5,149 nucleotides of DNA from positions 1 to 5,149 of the forward strand of contig CAMAWS010000280.1 of assembly GCA_945861845.1 (NCBI GenBank), in the 5' to 3' direction. The stretch comes from Candidatus Sulfopaludibacter sp. SbA3. GTDB taxonomy: Bacteria > Acidobacteriota > Terriglobia > 20CM-2-55-15. Made by a program: the position numbers and the translations under genes. How positions within the stretch are numbered: position 1 is the first letter of the stretch; the number at the start of each line of letters is the position of its first letter. This document shows positions 4,155-5,149 of the stretch, piece by piece. The notes under the pieces are model-generated. The model worked only from the letters and a program-made list of their open reading frames with translations, did no database searches and had not been told where the DNA came from.

Positions 4155-5149
4155 ATGATTGGAAGCGTAGTCTCTGATATCTTGGTCGCCCTGGTCGTTC
4201 TTGGAGTGATTATCGTCATTCACGAACTTGGCCATTTCCTCGTCGCTAAATATTTCAAAATCAGGGTCGAGACTTTTTCCGTAGGCATGGGACCGCGGGT
4301 TATCGGGTACCGCCGCGGAGATACGGACTACCGGATCAGCGCTTTTCCGATCGGCGGCTACGTGAAAATGTCGGGTGAAACGCCCGGCGACGCCGTTACG
4401 GGCGATCCGCACGAATTCATGTCCAAGCCCAAGTGGCAGCGTTTCATGGTGGCGTCCGCGGGCCCGGCCATGAACATCATCCTGGCAGTCGGCTTGTTAA
4501 CGGGACTCTACGTATATGGGACTGAAGTTCCGGATATTTCCGGCCTTGCGACGGTTGGCGTTGTTCGTCCGGATTCGCCGGCGGCTGCGGTTGGAATCCA
4601 GGCCGGCGATGTGATTCTTTCCCTCGACGGCAAGGATCGTCCGGCATGGCCGGATGTCGAGACCAGGATCGTGACCAATCCCGACAGGGCCCTGCAGCTG
4701 AGTCTTGAAAGAAACGGAAAGCGGATTGATACGACCATAACTCCGGTGCGAAGCGGGCCATCCGAAACCGGATACGTCGGCATGTTGCCTGCCATGAGAT
4801 TTCTCGTCCGGCGTGTACAACCCGGCTCGCCTGCCGAAGCTGCCGGCGTGAAGCCCGGCGATGAAATCATTGCTGTAAAGAATATCGACCTCAAGAACAG
4901 CGGGCAGCCGATCCAGGAAGTGATTCAGGCAGTCCCGGAAAAAACTTTCCCCATAACCGTTCTTCGCAAGAACGTGCAGACCCAGGCAATGGAGGAGCTG
5001 GAACTCGATGTTACGCCTACAGTACAGGGTGGCCGGCGCCTGATCGGGTTTGAGTATTCCTATCCCACCCGGCTTATCAAGCTGGGACTTGGAGCGGCTT
5101 TCAAGCAGGCGCTGGAAACCAATGCCAGCTATGCGGTCCTGATCTTCGA
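4155..5149 (+). CDS. rseP: RIP metalloprotease RseP, site-2 protease family (3' end cut by window edge)
   Basis: RseP is an inner-membrane zinc protease that cleaves transmembrane segments of substrates such as anti-sigma factors and leftover signal peptides, classically the second cut of RseA that releases sigma-E. The window holds 331 residues. Seen: a first membrane helix (about 5-22) running into the zinc motif HELGH (23-27), with ligands His23 and His27 and catalytic Glu24; RISAFPIGGYVKM (60-72), the membrane-reentrant region; a second helix (about 97-122) with AGPAMN (102-107); and two PDZ domains (about 133-198 and 215-280), each with the SPA...G...GD ligand-loop pattern (SPAAAVGIQAGD and SPAEAAGVKPGD). 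The third membrane region begins at the edge. The remaining zinc ligand (LDG motif) should lie beyond 5149, so activity cannot be confirmed here. Family length is about 450 residues. It follows dxr, as is common, but is separated by a 159-bp gap with its own promoter and Shine-Dalgarno. The native substrate is unknown. Confidence 0.96.
   Translation, partial: MIGSVVSDILVALVVLGVIIVIHELGHFLVAKYFKIRVETFSVGMGPRVIGYRRGDTDYRISAFPIGGYVKMSGETPGDAVTGDPHEFMSKPKWQRFMVASAGPAMNIILAVGLLTGLYVYGTEVPDISGLATVGVVRPDSPAAAVGIQAGDVILSLDGKDRPAWPDVETRIVTNPDRALQLSLERNGKRIDTTITPVRSGPSETGYVGMLPAMRFLVRRVQPGSPAEAAGVKPGDEIIAVKNIDLKNSGQPIQEVIQAVPEKTFPITVLRKNVQTQAMEELELDVTPTVQGGRRLIGFEYSYPTRLIKLGLGAAFKQALETNASYAVLIF

Overview
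The window is a compact stretch of bacterial housekeeping genes for the cell envelope, moderately GC-rich, with every visible gene intact except the two cut by the window edges. From left to right it holds a leftward GT2 glycosyltransferase (5' part only), then rightward truA, uppS, cdsA, dxr and the first two thirds or so of rseP. The glycosyltransferase resembles the lipopolysaccharide-core type, and an RseP protease with tandem PDZ domains is present, which suggests a diderm bacterium. In Proteobacteria uppS-cdsA-dxr-rseP usually follows pyrH-frr. Here truA and a divergent glycosyltransferase take that place. Together with the flavour of the protein sequences this makes Acidobacteriota my best guess, but this is inference from recollection and not a database match.

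Region 1-486: the glycosyltransferase starts at 461 on the minus strand, and truA starts at 487 on the plus strand, only 25 bp away. An extended -10 element sits in this gap. Region 487-2042: truA, a 50-bp gap with a second extended -10 element, then uppS. Both -10 hexamers end exactly 9 bases before the A of the ATG, which predicts nearly leaderless mRNAs. Region 2039-3995: uppS, cdsA and dxr are tightly coupled. uppS and cdsA are bridged by a nine-codon mini-ORF with an ATGA overlap at each end, and cdsA overlaps dxr by another ATGA. Region 3996-4154: the only sizeable gap. It holds a 71-bp hairpin with 25-bp perfect arms, flanked by a 13-bp direct repeat (12/13), so it looks like a small palindromic insertion. 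A clear extended -10 promoter and Shine-Dalgarno sequence for rseP follow. Region 4155-5149: rseP, running off the right edge.

The genes fit together around isoprenoid and membrane-lipid supply. Dxr commits carbon to the MEP pathway, UppS elongates the resulting isoprenoids to undecaprenyl diphosphate (the lipid carrier for peptidoglycan and O-antigen), CdsA makes CDP-diacylglycerol for phospholipids, the glycosyltransferase probably decorates lipopolysaccharide, and RseP performs intramembrane proteolysis in envelope-stress signalling. TruA is a tRNA-modifying passenger. I see no novel defence, mobile or biosynthetic system. The points worth a second look are regulatory: the palindromic insertion, the matched leaderless-type promoters and the mini-ORF coupling.
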